Below, in pieces: positions 1 through 7,049 of a stretch of DNA of 64,000 bases (the stretch's first letter is position 1; every line of letters starts with the position of its first letter). The notes beneath the pieces were generated by a model, which was given only the letters and a program-made list of their open reading frames with translations, did no database searches and had not been told where the DNA came from. Location: positions 1,674,001-1,738,000 of the forward strand of contig NZ_CP114052.1 in NCBI RefSeq assembly GCF_027125355.1. The letters run 5' to 3'. The position numbers were made by a program, and so were the translations under genes. The stretch is from Peptostreptococcus equinus. GTDB lineage: Bacteria; Bacillota; Clostridia; Peptostreptococcales; Peptostreptococcaceae.

Positions 1-309
1 CACTGTACAGGCAGCTTCAATCTTGCACTCAACTTCATCAAGTGAAAAATCAATCTCCACCTTGCTCAAGTTCAATATGTGACATAGTGGTATTAGTTCT
101 GATGTTTTCTTGGCTCCCATAATACCTGCAACTCTTGCAACCCCCAGAACATCACCCTTTTTCATGCCACCTTCTTTAACTTTTAAAAAGCATTCTTTTG
201 ACATTTTAATGCTACCTATTGCAATAGCTTCCCTAACTGTTTCGTTTTTTTCGCTTACATCGACCATAATGGCATTGCCATTTTTATCAAAATGTGTAAA
301 ATTACTCAT
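1..309 (-). CDS. moaC: Cyclic pyranopterin monophosphate synthase MoaC (3' end outside window)
   Basis: The first 103 codons are present; the C-terminus lies beyond the left edge. The reading frame opens with a MoaC signature (FTHFDKNGNAIMVDVSEK), followed by the conserved ELIPLCH stretch with its active-site histidine. MoaC makes cyclic pyranopterin monophosphate, the first committed pterin of molybdenum cofactor synthesis, in the cytoplasm. The start at 309 follows a GGGGAGAA ribosome site and lies 19 bp after the molybdopterin-binding gene, so it is probably the fifth gene of the operon that begins at 3921. Confidence 0.93.
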   Translation of the reverse strand, partial: MSNFTHFDKNGNAIMVDVSEKNETVREAIAIGSIKMSKECFLKVKEGGMKKGDVLGVARVAGIMGAKKTSELIPLCHILNLSKVEIDFSLDEVECKIEAACTV

Positions 310-328
310 ATATTCTCCCCTATAAAAC

Positions 329-1372
329 CTATCTACCAAAAGTACACTTAGGGAAAGTACATACGTCACATTCAAGACATAGGCCACCTTCACCAAGTTC
401 TGCTATATCATCTGCTGTAACTTCGTCATCTGCCATAACTCTAGGTAGAATTAGGTCAAATATTGTTCTCTTAGCATACATTACACATCCTGGTAGACCG
501 AGGATTGGTACTGTTCTTTGACCCTTATCATCGTAATAAGCCAATAGGAACATAGCCCCTGGAAGAACTGGCGCTCCGTATGAAATTATATTTGCTCCTG
601 TATTTCTGATAGCCAAAGGAGTCTTGTCATCAGGGTCTACACTCATACCACCTGTGCAAAGGACCATGTCCGCTCCCTTTTCTATTAATTCTACAATGGC
701 CTTAGTAACTTTCTTATCATCATCTTCTAAGATAATATGCTCAAATAATTCTCCACCGAATTCAGCTATTTTATCGATTAATACAGGAGTGAAAGTATCC
801 TTAATTCTTCCGTAGAAAACTTCATTACCTGTAGTTACTACACCGACTTTTTTGCCCTTGAATTCTTTTATTTCAAATATAGGCTGTCCGGAAGTTATAG
901 CGTCTACCTGGCCCTTAACCCTATCCATTTTTTCTTTTTCTATTACCAAAGGAATAATTCTCGTACCTGCTATTTTTTCGCCCTTTTGAACGGCGAAATC
1001 ACCGTGTATACTTGCGATCATCATCTGTCCAAAACCATTAACAGTCTTTAAAGCCTGTCTATTTATCTTTAGTAAACCGTGACAATCAGCTATCAGGCTT
1101 ATTTTACCTTCCTTTGGCTGAGTACGTTGCATGTTTTCTCCTAGACACATAGAACATAGGATTTCCGCTGCGTCATTTTCATGAAGCATGTTGTCATCAT
1201 TTTCCCAAATATATAGGTTGTCTTTTCCCACGCTCAATAATACTGGTATATCTTCTTTTCTTACTACATGTCCCTTTTTAAAAACGACATCTTTTGTTAC
1301 TCCCTTTATTATCTGTGTTATATCATGGCAAAGAACTGCGCCCTCTGCATCAACTGTTTTAATTATTTTCAT
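329..1372 (-). CDS. Molybdopterin-binding (MoeA/MoaB-like) protein with C-terminal cysteine cluster
   Basis: 347 residues. The second half has the MoCF-biosynthesis fold: KVGVVTTGNEVFYGRI near residue 180, then DMVLCTGGMSVDPDDKTP near 235-255, the nucleotide/pterin-binding loops shared by MoaB, MogA and MoeA. The N-terminal half is a shortened MoeA-like region without the full MoeA domain set. The last 20 residues hold four cysteines spaced CxxCxxCxxxxC, which MoeA lacks and which suggests a metal or Fe-S site (inference). The start overlaps the xdhC stop by 14 bp, indicating translational coupling. Proteins of this type sit beside XdhC in clostridial molybdenum-hydroxylase loci. It probably acts in insertion or handling of molybdopterin; the exact reaction is unknown. 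Confidence 0.85.
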   Translation of the reverse strand: MKIIKTVDAEGAVLCHDITQIIKGVTKDVVFKKGHVVRKEDIPVLLSVGKDNLYIWENDDNMLHENDAAEILCSMCLGENMQRTQPKEGKISLIADCHGLLKINRQALKTVNGFGQMMIASIHGDFAVQKGEKIAGTRIIPLVIEKEKMDRVKGQVDAITSGQPIFEIKEFKGKKVGVVTTGNEVFYGRIKDTFTPVLIDKIAEFGGELFEHIILEDDDKKVTKAIVELIEKGADMVLCTGGMSVDPDDKTPLAIRNTGANIISYGAPVLPGAMFLLAYYDDKGQRTVPILGLPGCVMYAKRTIFDLILPRVMADDEVTADDIAELGEGGLCLECDVCTFPKCTFGR

Positions 1373-2387
1373 ATCTATCTTTAGCCCTTTCGTTTATTAA
1401 TTGACCTGCAATGCTGATAGCAATCTCTGCAGGAGTTTCCGCATCCAATGGTATACCTATTGGAGCCGTTATTCTCGCTAAATCTTCATCCTTATATCCG
1501 TCATTTCTAAGCTTTTTCATTACACCCGCAGTTTTTCTTCTAGAGCCTATTACTCCAATGTATCTTGCCGGTGTTTTCAATACTTGACGCTGAATTATAT
1601 AGTCGTCCTTGTGTCCTCTTGTCATAATGCAAATATAATCGTTCTTTGTTACTTCTTTGCAAAATTCGTACAGGTTTTCCATATCTACGATTTTTGTGGA
1701 AACAACACCAGAGAACAACTCAGCCTTTGCGAATTCTTCCCTATCTTCAAGTACTATACAATTAAATCCAATCCTACTAAGAGTAGGTACTAGCTGCTGA
1801 GCAACATGACCACCACCAAATACATATACCTTTGAATTGTGGTTAATTTTCTCAACAAAATATGTTCTCTCCTCAATCTTGCACTTTCTAGTGCCTGCAT
1901 CTAAATTATTAATAATCTGGTCTGGGCAATCCATTCCTACTACTGTTCCATTACCATAGATAACGCCCATAGAAAATCTCGCATCCTCAGTAATATCATT
2001 TACCAACCAAATATCTTCATCTTTTTCAAATCCTTCTACAACAGCTTTCACTATTTCCTTTATATTCTCGTCTTCACTAGATATATACTGGAAAAAACAA
2101 GCTACATCGCCACCACAAATCATGCCCAAATCCTGGACTTCATTTTGTCTAAGCATGTAGACTTCGTTGAATGATTTTTTTGTTTTAAGGACTTCCTGCC
2201 CCTTATTTTGGCATAAAAACTCTACAGCACCGCCACCTATAGTTCCATAAAGTCTACCTTTTTCTCCAACAATCATTCTAGCGCCAGCTCCCCTAGGTGT
2301 TGAACCAGAACTAGACGTTACGCTGACCATGGTAATATCTCTACCAGCCAACAATTCATCGTTCAATATTTTAAAAAACGTTTTCAT
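1359..2387 (-). CDS. XdhC/CoxI family molybdenum cofactor maturation protein
   Basis: 342 residues. The N-terminal XdhC_CoxI domain carries the typical VSVTSSSGSTPRGAGARMIV motif near residue 22 and GTIGGGAVE near 49. The C-terminal Rossmann-like XdhC_C domain begins near residue 185 (KVYVFGGGHVAQQL) and includes YIGVIGSRRK near 275. Family members bind molybdenum cofactor, promote its sulfuration and deliver it to xanthine-dehydrogenase-type hydroxylases. No such hydroxylase lies in this window, so the client enzyme is unknown. The gene starts 8 bp after the phosphatase gene and overlaps the next gene. Confidence 0.92.
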   Translation of the reverse strand: MKTFFKILNDELLAGRDITMVSVTSSSGSTPRGAGARMIVGEKGRLYGTIGGGAVEFLCQNKGQEVLKTKKSFNEVYMLRQNEVQDLGMICGGDVACFFQYISSEDENIKEIVKAVVEGFEKDEDIWLVNDITEDARFSMGVIYGNGTVVGMDCPDQIINNLDAGTRKCKIEERTYFVEKINHNSKVYVFGGGHVAQQLVPTLSRIGFNCIVLEDREEFAKAELFSGVVSTKIVDMENLYEFCKEVTKNDYICIMTRGHKDDYIIQRQVLKTPARYIGVIGSRRKTAGVMKKLRNDGYKDEDLARITAPIGIPLDAETPAEIAISIAGQLINERAKDRYENN

Positions 2388-2394
2388 TTATTTA

Positions 2395-2970
2395 TCACAA
2401 ACTCCCCTGGGGAACAACCCCGATTTCTAAACACTTAAATTCCCTTTTATCTTCATCAAATTCAAAGCAATTGTAGGATGCATAGGGTTGCTTAATCGCT
2501 CTCGAAGTCCTAATATCAGAACCCGTAACCTTTGCTATAAATGCGCAATTAATCCCAGCATGAGCTAAGCAAATAACATCCCCAACCGACTTATCCATGA
2601 TATATAAAAGGGTCTCTTCCATTCTTTTTAAAGCGTCCATACGCCTTTCGCCCTCTTTAGGTTCGTCACCTAATTCCTTGAATATATCCTTTAGAGGAAG
2701 TCCTTCCCATTCTCCCATGTCTATTTCTATGAGACCTGGCTCTATCTTTATCTCTATTTTTCCATCTGAAATAATTTCTGAAGTGCTTATACACCTAGTC
2801 AAAGGACTAGAATATATGCAAGATATGTCTTTTTCAGAAAAAAATTCCTTCAATTTTTCACTTTCATCTATTCCATGCTCACCTATATCTATGTCTGTCC
2901 TACCAATACAAAGCTTGATACCATCCACAAAATCTGGCCTAGCATGTCTAATAAGATATAATTTTCTCAT
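2395..2970 (-). CDS. Histidine phosphatase (phosphoglycerate mutase-like) family protein
   Basis: 191 residues. LIRHARPD near residue 7 is the catalytic RHG-type motif with alanine in place of glycine. A second arginine (SSPLTRCISTSE), an acidic MGEWEGLP region and a late histidine (ICLAHAGINCAF) complete the four-residue phosphate pocket. The family includes CobC-like and broad-specificity phosphatases; its substrate in a molybdenum-cofactor operon is not known. It lies 6 bp downstream of the mocA-like gene and 7 bp before xdhC, so it is co-transcribed with cofactor genes. Confidence 0.85.
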   Translation of the reverse strand: MRKLYLIRHARPDFVDGIKLCIGRTDIDIGEHGIDESEKLKEFFSEKDISCIYSSPLTRCISTSEIISDGKIEIKIEPGLIEIDMGEWEGLPLKDIFKELGDEPKEGERRMDALKRMEETLLYIMDKSVGDVICLAHAGINCAFIAKVTGSDIRTSRAIKQPYASYNCFEFDEDKREFKCLEIGVVPQGSL

Positions 2971-2976
2971 AAGCTA

Positions 2977-3921
2977 TTACACTCTCAGCCCCATGGCAAA
3001 ATATTTCTTATACTTTTTTTCCATTTCTTGGCGCATTTCTTCAACTAACTTGGAATAATTATCTACTAACCTGATTCCTTCTTTTGTGAGTAAAGATCCG
3101 CCTCCACCAGCTCCTCCAGTCCTCTTTTCAACAACTGGAAAACCTAGTTCTCTCTCTATTTCTTTAATAATCTTACTTCCCTTTGAATATGAAATTCCAA
3201 CACTGGAGCACGCCTGTTGAATAGACTTTTGAGAGTCAATATTTATCAAAAGGTTATAGGCAGTTTCATCAAAAAAAACTTCCCGCGCCCTAAGTTTTAC
3301 TTCAACCTGAGGACCTACAGGATAACCCTTTCCCCTCTGGTAATTCCATTCAATCAGTTCATGGTATTCTTCTGGCGTATCTATGTCTAAAAAGACAGCT
3401 GCATCCTCTACTTCAACATTTGTAATAGGAGATTCATACGCCTCCATGGCTCCCCTCAGGCCATCCACACCATTATAATCCACTAGTGATTTGGCAAAGT
3501 CATTAGTCACAATGATAGGATGACCAGGCTGGCCCTTATATGTTGTTCTAACCAATTTTGAATCAATACTCAAAACCTTTATCAATGTTTCTTCTAAAAT
3601 GGCTGGCAGGTCCATTGGCATTATCATGATTCTATCGCACAAATTCATAATATCATTAACACCTAATACTACAGAATCAAACATTTGAGTTTCAGAGTAG
3701 TTTTCATTTTTTACATATCTGATATCATCAAAGAAAATACTATTCTTCAATTCCTCAGATTTGTGGCCGACAACAACTGTTATGGGATCAATATTCAATT
3801 TTTTCAATTTCGTTATTGTGTGATTGGCTACAGTAGAATCTCCAAAAGGCAAGGAAGGTTTAAATGCCTTCATTCTAGAAGATAAACCAGCTGCAACGAT
3901 CACTGCTCCTGTTTTTTTCAT
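2977..3921 (-). CDS. MocA-type molybdopterin nucleotidyltransferase fused to ModE-like HTH domain
   Basis: 314 residues in two parts. Residues 1-190 form a MobA/MocA-like NTP transferase: GAVIVAAGLSSRM (nucleotide loop), PLPFGD-type substrate loop, MPMDLPAI with the metal-binding aspartate and GQPGHPIIV. Residues about 205-310 match the N-terminal LysR-like HTH of ModE: KLRAREVFFDE, then ACSSVGISYSKGSKIIKEIE (recognition helix) and the glycine-rich TGGAGGGGSLLTKEG wing. The enzyme half would add CMP or GMP to molybdopterin; the HTH half suggests that the same protein senses cofactor or molybdate status and binds DNA (inference). It is the first gene of the operon. The start at 3921 follows a weak AAGGAATG site. 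Confidence 0.88.
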   Translation of the reverse strand: MKKTGAVIVAAGLSSRMKAFKPSLPFGDSTVANHTITKLKKLNIDPITVVVGHKSEELKNSIFFDDIRYVKNENYSETQMFDSVVLGVNDIMNLCDRIMIMPMDLPAILEETLIKVLSIDSKLVRTTYKGQPGHPIIVTNDFAKSLVDYNGVDGLRGAMEAYESPITNVEVEDAAVFLDIDTPEEYHELIEWNYQRGKGYPVGPQVEVKLRAREVFFDETAYNLLINIDSQKSIQQACSSVGISYSKGSKIIKEIERELGFPVVEKRTGGAGGGGSLLTKEGIRLVDNYSKLVEEMRQEMEKKYKKYFAMGLRV

Positions 3922-3979
3922 AAATCATTCCTTAAACAAATACAATAGCGTTCGTTTTTTAAATATCTAACCCTTTTTC

Positions 3980-4008
3980 ATTATATCACGCGTGAAAAAT
4001 ATTGTAAA
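3980..4008 (-). promoter_or_regulatory. Promoter of the molybdenum-cofactor operon with palindromic spacer
   Basis: Reading the minus strand, TTTACA (4008-4003) and TATAAT (3985-3980) are separated by exactly 17 bp. The spacer contains the perfect 10-bp palindrome TCACGCGTGA (3986-3995), a GC-rich word in very AT-rich DNA and a candidate operator. The predicted transcript starts about 50 bp before the mocA-like start codon. Confidence 0.75.
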
Positions 4009-4066
4009 TATTCTAACATAAAATCTTTAGTTCAAAATTCTCAATTCACTAATTGCTTGAATTCTT

Positions 4067-4759
4067 TTATTTTGTATATTTATTTTTTATTTTTCCACGT
4101 TTATTAAAATCTTCTTTTATCTCCTCACTCCAACAGCTATCTGTTAGGCATTTATCCACGTCATCTAAGGAATTCGCAGTCATGACAGAACTCACTGCCT
4201 TATATATTCCATCGTATACATTTGCCGTACCCAGTTCATCGTGGACATAATTTATAGCTCTTTCTTTCTTAATGCCGAATCTCCTAGCTTCATCATATGC
4301 ATCTATATTAGCCCCTACAAAAATAAATTCCCATCCAAACTTTTTTTGTTGATGTTTAATCATTCTTTGAACTTTTTTATAAGAATAATTTGTACTTGCA
4401 TTCTCCATACCATCAGTTGTAATAATAAAAATAGTCTTGTTTGGTCTATCATCATCTCTAGCATACTTATGGACACTAGCAATGTTGTGAATTGCTCCAC
4501 CTACAGCATCCAATAAAGCCGTACAACCTCTAACATAATATTGTTTATGTGTCATTTTTTTAATCTTATCAATTGCTACTCTATCATGTAAAACCTCGCA
4601 TTCATCATCAAATAATACGGTTGATACATAGGCCTTCTCCCCAATTTTTTTCTGCTTTTTTATCATTGAATTAAAACCACCTATTGTGTCTTGTTCAAGT
4701 CCTTTCATTGATCCACTTCTATCCAAAATATATACTATTTCAGTCAATCCTTTACCCAT
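4067..4759 (-). CDS. VWA domain protein
   Basis: 230 residues. It begins TEIVYILDRSGSMKGLEQD, in which DxSxS is the metal-ion-dependent adhesion site of von Willebrand factor A domains; later TALLDAVGG and FIITTDGMENAS supply the other MIDAS residues (threonine and aspartate). There is no signal peptide or membrane segment, so it is probably cytoplasmic. The ATG at 4759 was chosen over an upstream in-frame TTG because GGAGGA sits directly before it. It lies downstream of a macro-domain gene, separated by that gene's terminator. Family members often act as scaffolds with AAA ATPases or nucleotide-modifying partners; no specific role can be given. Confidence 0.8.
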   Translation of the reverse strand: MGKGLTEIVYILDRSGSMKGLEQDTIGGFNSMIKKQKKIGEKAYVSTVLFDDECEVLHDRVAIDKIKKMTHKQYYVRGCTALLDAVGGAIHNIASVHKYARDDDRPNKTIFIITTDGMENASTNYSYKKVQRMIKHQQKKFGWEFIFVGANIDAYDEARRFGIKKERAINYVHDELGTANVYDGIYKAVSSVMTANSLDDVDKCLTDSCWSEEIKEDFNKRGKIKNKYTK

Positions 4760-4839
4760 CTTGTCCTCCAATTTAATTAATTGCCTTTCTGCAGTATGGC
4801 TTTTTATTTCTGTAAATTAATAATACATTCTTGGCACAC

Positions 4840-4866
4840 AAAAAAGGTCAACCCTAGGGCGACCTC
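4840..4866 (-). terminator. Intrinsic terminator after the macro-domain gene
   Basis: On the minus strand AGGTC and a CCC/GGG stem pair across a short loop and are followed by a run of six T. It lies 8 bp after the macro-domain stop codon. Confidence 0.8.
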
Positions 4867-4873
4867 TAAATAA

Positions 4874-5821
4874 TTAATTTGAGAGTGGATCAAGTCCATA
4901 ATCAAACAAGACAATATCGATTTTTAAAACATTGTAATCTCTATGTTCGATAAAATATTCAACTATAGCATCAGTCTGAGAAATTGGAGATAGGGAATAA
5001 CCAGCTAGATTCAAAAAATCTACAGTTTCGTCAAGGTTAAGCTTTAAACCAACGGCCAAGGCAAGCATTTTCTCTTTTGAAGGTTTAATTTTACCCTTTA
5101 AGAGCTTAGAAAAATACTGCTTGGAAATATTGGCCGCAGCGTAAACCTCCGAATTTTTAAGCCCTTTTCTATTAATCAATCTCCGTAAGTACTTATCAAA
5201 AGATTCCTTGTAAATACCCATTAAAATATCATCCAAATTATCTTTTTCTATAGATGCTTGGTTAATTGTACAATCAAAATCTAAATCATCTTCTGAAGGA
5301 AGCGCACCAAAGCTTCCAACTTCTTGACTAAATTCTAAACTTTCAAGTTCCAGTTCTTCAAAACCTTCATTTTCATACTCTACTTCTAATGCTTTTCCTA
5401 CATAGGCATCATCTATAAATTGAGACACCTCATCGACGAGTTTTCCAGAAATTTTAACTGTATCACTTATAGATACTACTAAAATAATCTCCATATCATG
5501 ATTTCTTAAAAACTCTGTAAAAGCATCGATGGCAATTTGAATGGCTAATTCCTTAGGAAAGGCATACGTTCCCGTTGCCAATAGAGGAAAAACTATAGAC
5601 TTACAACCCTTTCTTACAGCCAGACTCAAAGATTCATCATAGTACTGTCTAAGCAAGGCGTCTTCATTATTTTTACCACCTTGCCAGCATGGACTACTAG
5701 CTTGAATAATATATTTTGCAGATTCTACACCATCACCTATCTCTACAAATTGATTTGCTGTATTTACAATGGCATCTGCACTTATTTTTGTAATGTCGCT
5801 CCTGATAATTTTAAATGGCAT
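4874..5821 (-). CDS. Macro domain protein with C-terminal XRE-like HTH domain
   Basis: 315 residues. Residues 1-140 are a macro (ADP-ribose-binding) domain: MPFKIIRSDITKISADAIVNTAN, then CKSIVFPLLATGTYAFP, the phosphate-binding loop. The usual glycine-rich GGGVD loop is replaced by EIGDGVESAKY, so binding or hydrolysis may be altered. Residues about 195-300 look like an HTH module (LKNSEVYAAANISKQYFSKLLKG, with LGLKLNLDE-like helices after it). A combined ADP-ribose sensor and DNA-binding regulator is a reasonable inference. The ATG at 5821 has a GGAGG 8 bp upstream and is preferred to the in-frame ATG at 5836. The coiled-coil gene lies just upstream and is probably co-transcribed. Confidence 0.82.
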   Translation of the reverse strand: MPFKIIRSDITKISADAIVNTANQFVEIGDGVESAKYIIQASSPCWQGGKNNEDALLRQYYDESLSLAVRKGCKSIVFPLLATGTYAFPKELAIQIAIDAFTEFLRNHDMEIILVVSISDTVKISGKLVDEVSQFIDDAYVGKALEVEYENEGFEELELESLEFSQEVGSFGALPSEDDLDFDCTINQASIEKDNLDDILMGIYKESFDKYLRRLINRKGLKNSEVYAAANISKQYFSKLLKGKIKPSKEKMLALAVGLKLNLDETVDFLNLAGYSLSPISQTDAIVEYFIEHRDYNVLKIDIVLFDYGLDPLSN

Positions 5822-5843
5822 CACTACCACCTCCATGTATTAT

Positions 5844-6065
5844 TTATAGTGTATATCTAATAATAGCATGCTCTGAAACGGTTAGACCTTCATTATTCTT
5901 TGAAAGATTTTCAATTTTCTGGTTCAAATTATTTAAATTCATGTTCTTCGTTGAGATTTCCCGTTTTATATTTTTTTCAGTTAATTGCAATGTTTCAATT
6001 TCTGCTTCGACTCCTGCTTTTATCGACTGAAGTTTCTTTATCTCTTCCCTTATTTTCTTGCTCAT
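5844..6065 (-). CDS. Small coiled-coil protein, possibly truncated
   Basis: 73 residues, almost wholly heptad-like helix (EEIKKLQSIKAGVEAEIETL and onwards), lysine/glutamate-rich. It ends with VSEHAIIRYTL. That ending resembles a sEHAxxRYLeRV stretch I recall from phage-type proteins where it lies well before the C-terminus, so the gene may have lost its distal part. A GAGGTG ribosome site precedes the ATG at 6065. It is the first gene of the macro-domain unit. No function is recognised. Confidence 0.6.
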   Translation of the reverse strand: MSKKIREEIKKLQSIKAGVEAEIETLQLTEKNIKREISTKNMNLNNLNQKIENLSKNNEGLTVSEHAIIRYTL

Positions 6066-6560
6066 AAATACACCTCATTAAATTTTTTAATACTAAGCTC
6101 GACAAACGCACCCGCAATAAAATTATTTATGTACAGGTTCAATTAATTAACATTTTATAAGTAGCTTTATTATTTATCATTCCTTGTCACCATTATACCT
6201 TTTACTGTAAAAGATTCATAGACTTTAAAAATATTTTAGTATAAATATGATGCTATTTAAACAAGTTTATTTATCAAGATATTCTTTTTATAGGATAAAA
6301 ATACCTCTTGAACACATTGCCTTAAAGTGATTTATTCTCCATATTTCTAATCTAATATTTTATCGTACAACGCTGCACATATTTGCCTTTTCGGTCTTAT
6401 TCAAACCGACATTCAAACCAACGTTAGTGAGAGACATTGAAATATTAGTTAGAGATTTATGTGTGGAAAATGATGAAATATACTGACATTTATTTCCAAA
6501 TAAACATAGTAAAGTTGTAAATAGAATAAATAACGCCATTTTTACGCCAATAACAGTTAA
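6066..6560. other. Gene-poor stretch with possible gene remnant
   Basis: No convincing gene. The minus strand at about 6360-6440 can be read as TNVGLNVGLNKTEK, like the repeated NVGLN/NVGIN segment near the C-terminus of AlbA_2 (Schlafen-type) ATP-binding proteins. It is followed by a stop and has no intact domain, so it is at most a decayed fragment. The rest is AT-rich and holds the upstream region of the coiled-coil gene. Confidence 0.35.
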
Positions 6561-6603
6561 AAAAACGGTGCAACCTTTGAAATACAAAGGTTGCACCGTT
6601 TTT
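6561..6603. terminator. Strong bidirectional terminator at the island's left border
   Basis: A perfect 19-bp inverted repeat (arms 6561-6579 and 6585-6603, loop AAATA) starts with A-tract and ends with T-tract, so it can stop transcription from both sides. It follows the last small reading frame of the restriction-modification operon. Because a degenerate copy of the guaA 3' end adjoins it, it may originally have been the guaA terminator (inference). Confidence 0.88.
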
Positions 6604-6608
6604 ATATA

Positions 6609-6731
6609 CTATTCCCACTCGATATGTCCATCGATATCATTTTGTATAAATAGCATAAAATCAAGGTTATTCTTATCTGTTTTAGCCCTATTATCCATTT
6701 CATTTCTGTTTATCTGATTTTTTGCAAGCAT
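6609..6731 (-). CDS. 40-residue reading frame ending in a guaA-like C-terminus
   Basis: This small frame starts 10 bp after the 102-residue gene and ends just before the border terminator, so it is in the same transcript. Its last residues are GHIEWE, while GMP synthase in this window ends GTIEWE. At the DNA level, positions 6601-6629 match 12848-12876 (the guaA 3' end) at 22 of 29 bases in direct orientation. It may therefore be an integration-site relic rather than a working gene. The ribosome site is weak. Confidence 0.4.
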   Translation of the reverse strand: MLAKNQINRNEMDNRAKTDKNNLDFMLFIQNDIDGHIEWE

Positions 6732-6740
6732 AAAACTTTT

Positions 6741-7049
6741 CTAAGCATTATCTAATTCTATTATTTTTTTAAAATCAGATTCTGCATTTTTGATTTCACT
6801 ATTTATTTGTATCACTATATCATTTGCCACTTCATTAAATAAATCGTTGTTTGAATCATCCAACTCAAATTCTATAAGTTTTTTTCTCTTAATTACTTCC
6901 TGAAAGATTAAATTAAATAAATTTTCAATATCTTGCGTATTGCTGTCAGTTATATTAACTGAACCATTTTCTAAATCTGGTATTAAAAATTTAACGGTTT
7001 CATTATTTTCACTTCTATCTACTTTGAATTTCATTCTTATTGATTCCAT
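6741..7049 (-). CDS. Hypothetical protein of the restriction-modification operon
   Basis: 102 residues, acidic, no recognised domain. It opens MESIRMKFKVDRSENNETVKF and contains a long helical C-terminal half. Its start overlaps the end of the ATPase gene by 13 bp, which implies translational coupling and a joint function with the ATPase. Confidence 0.65.
   Translation of the reverse strand: MESIRMKFKVDRSENNETVKFLIPDLENGSVNITDSNTQDIENLFNLIFQEVIKRKKLIEFELDDSNNDLFNEVANDIVIQINSEIKNAESDFKKIIELDNA

Noticed and set aside
2597..3058. 153-codon plus-strand frame opposite the phosphatase gene
   Set aside because: Overlaps two well-supported genes on the other strand and resembles nothing known.
6360..6596. 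78-codon minus-strand frame running into the border terminator
   Set aside because: Its start lies inside the terminator stem and no family or ribosome site supports it; kept only as a possible remnant.
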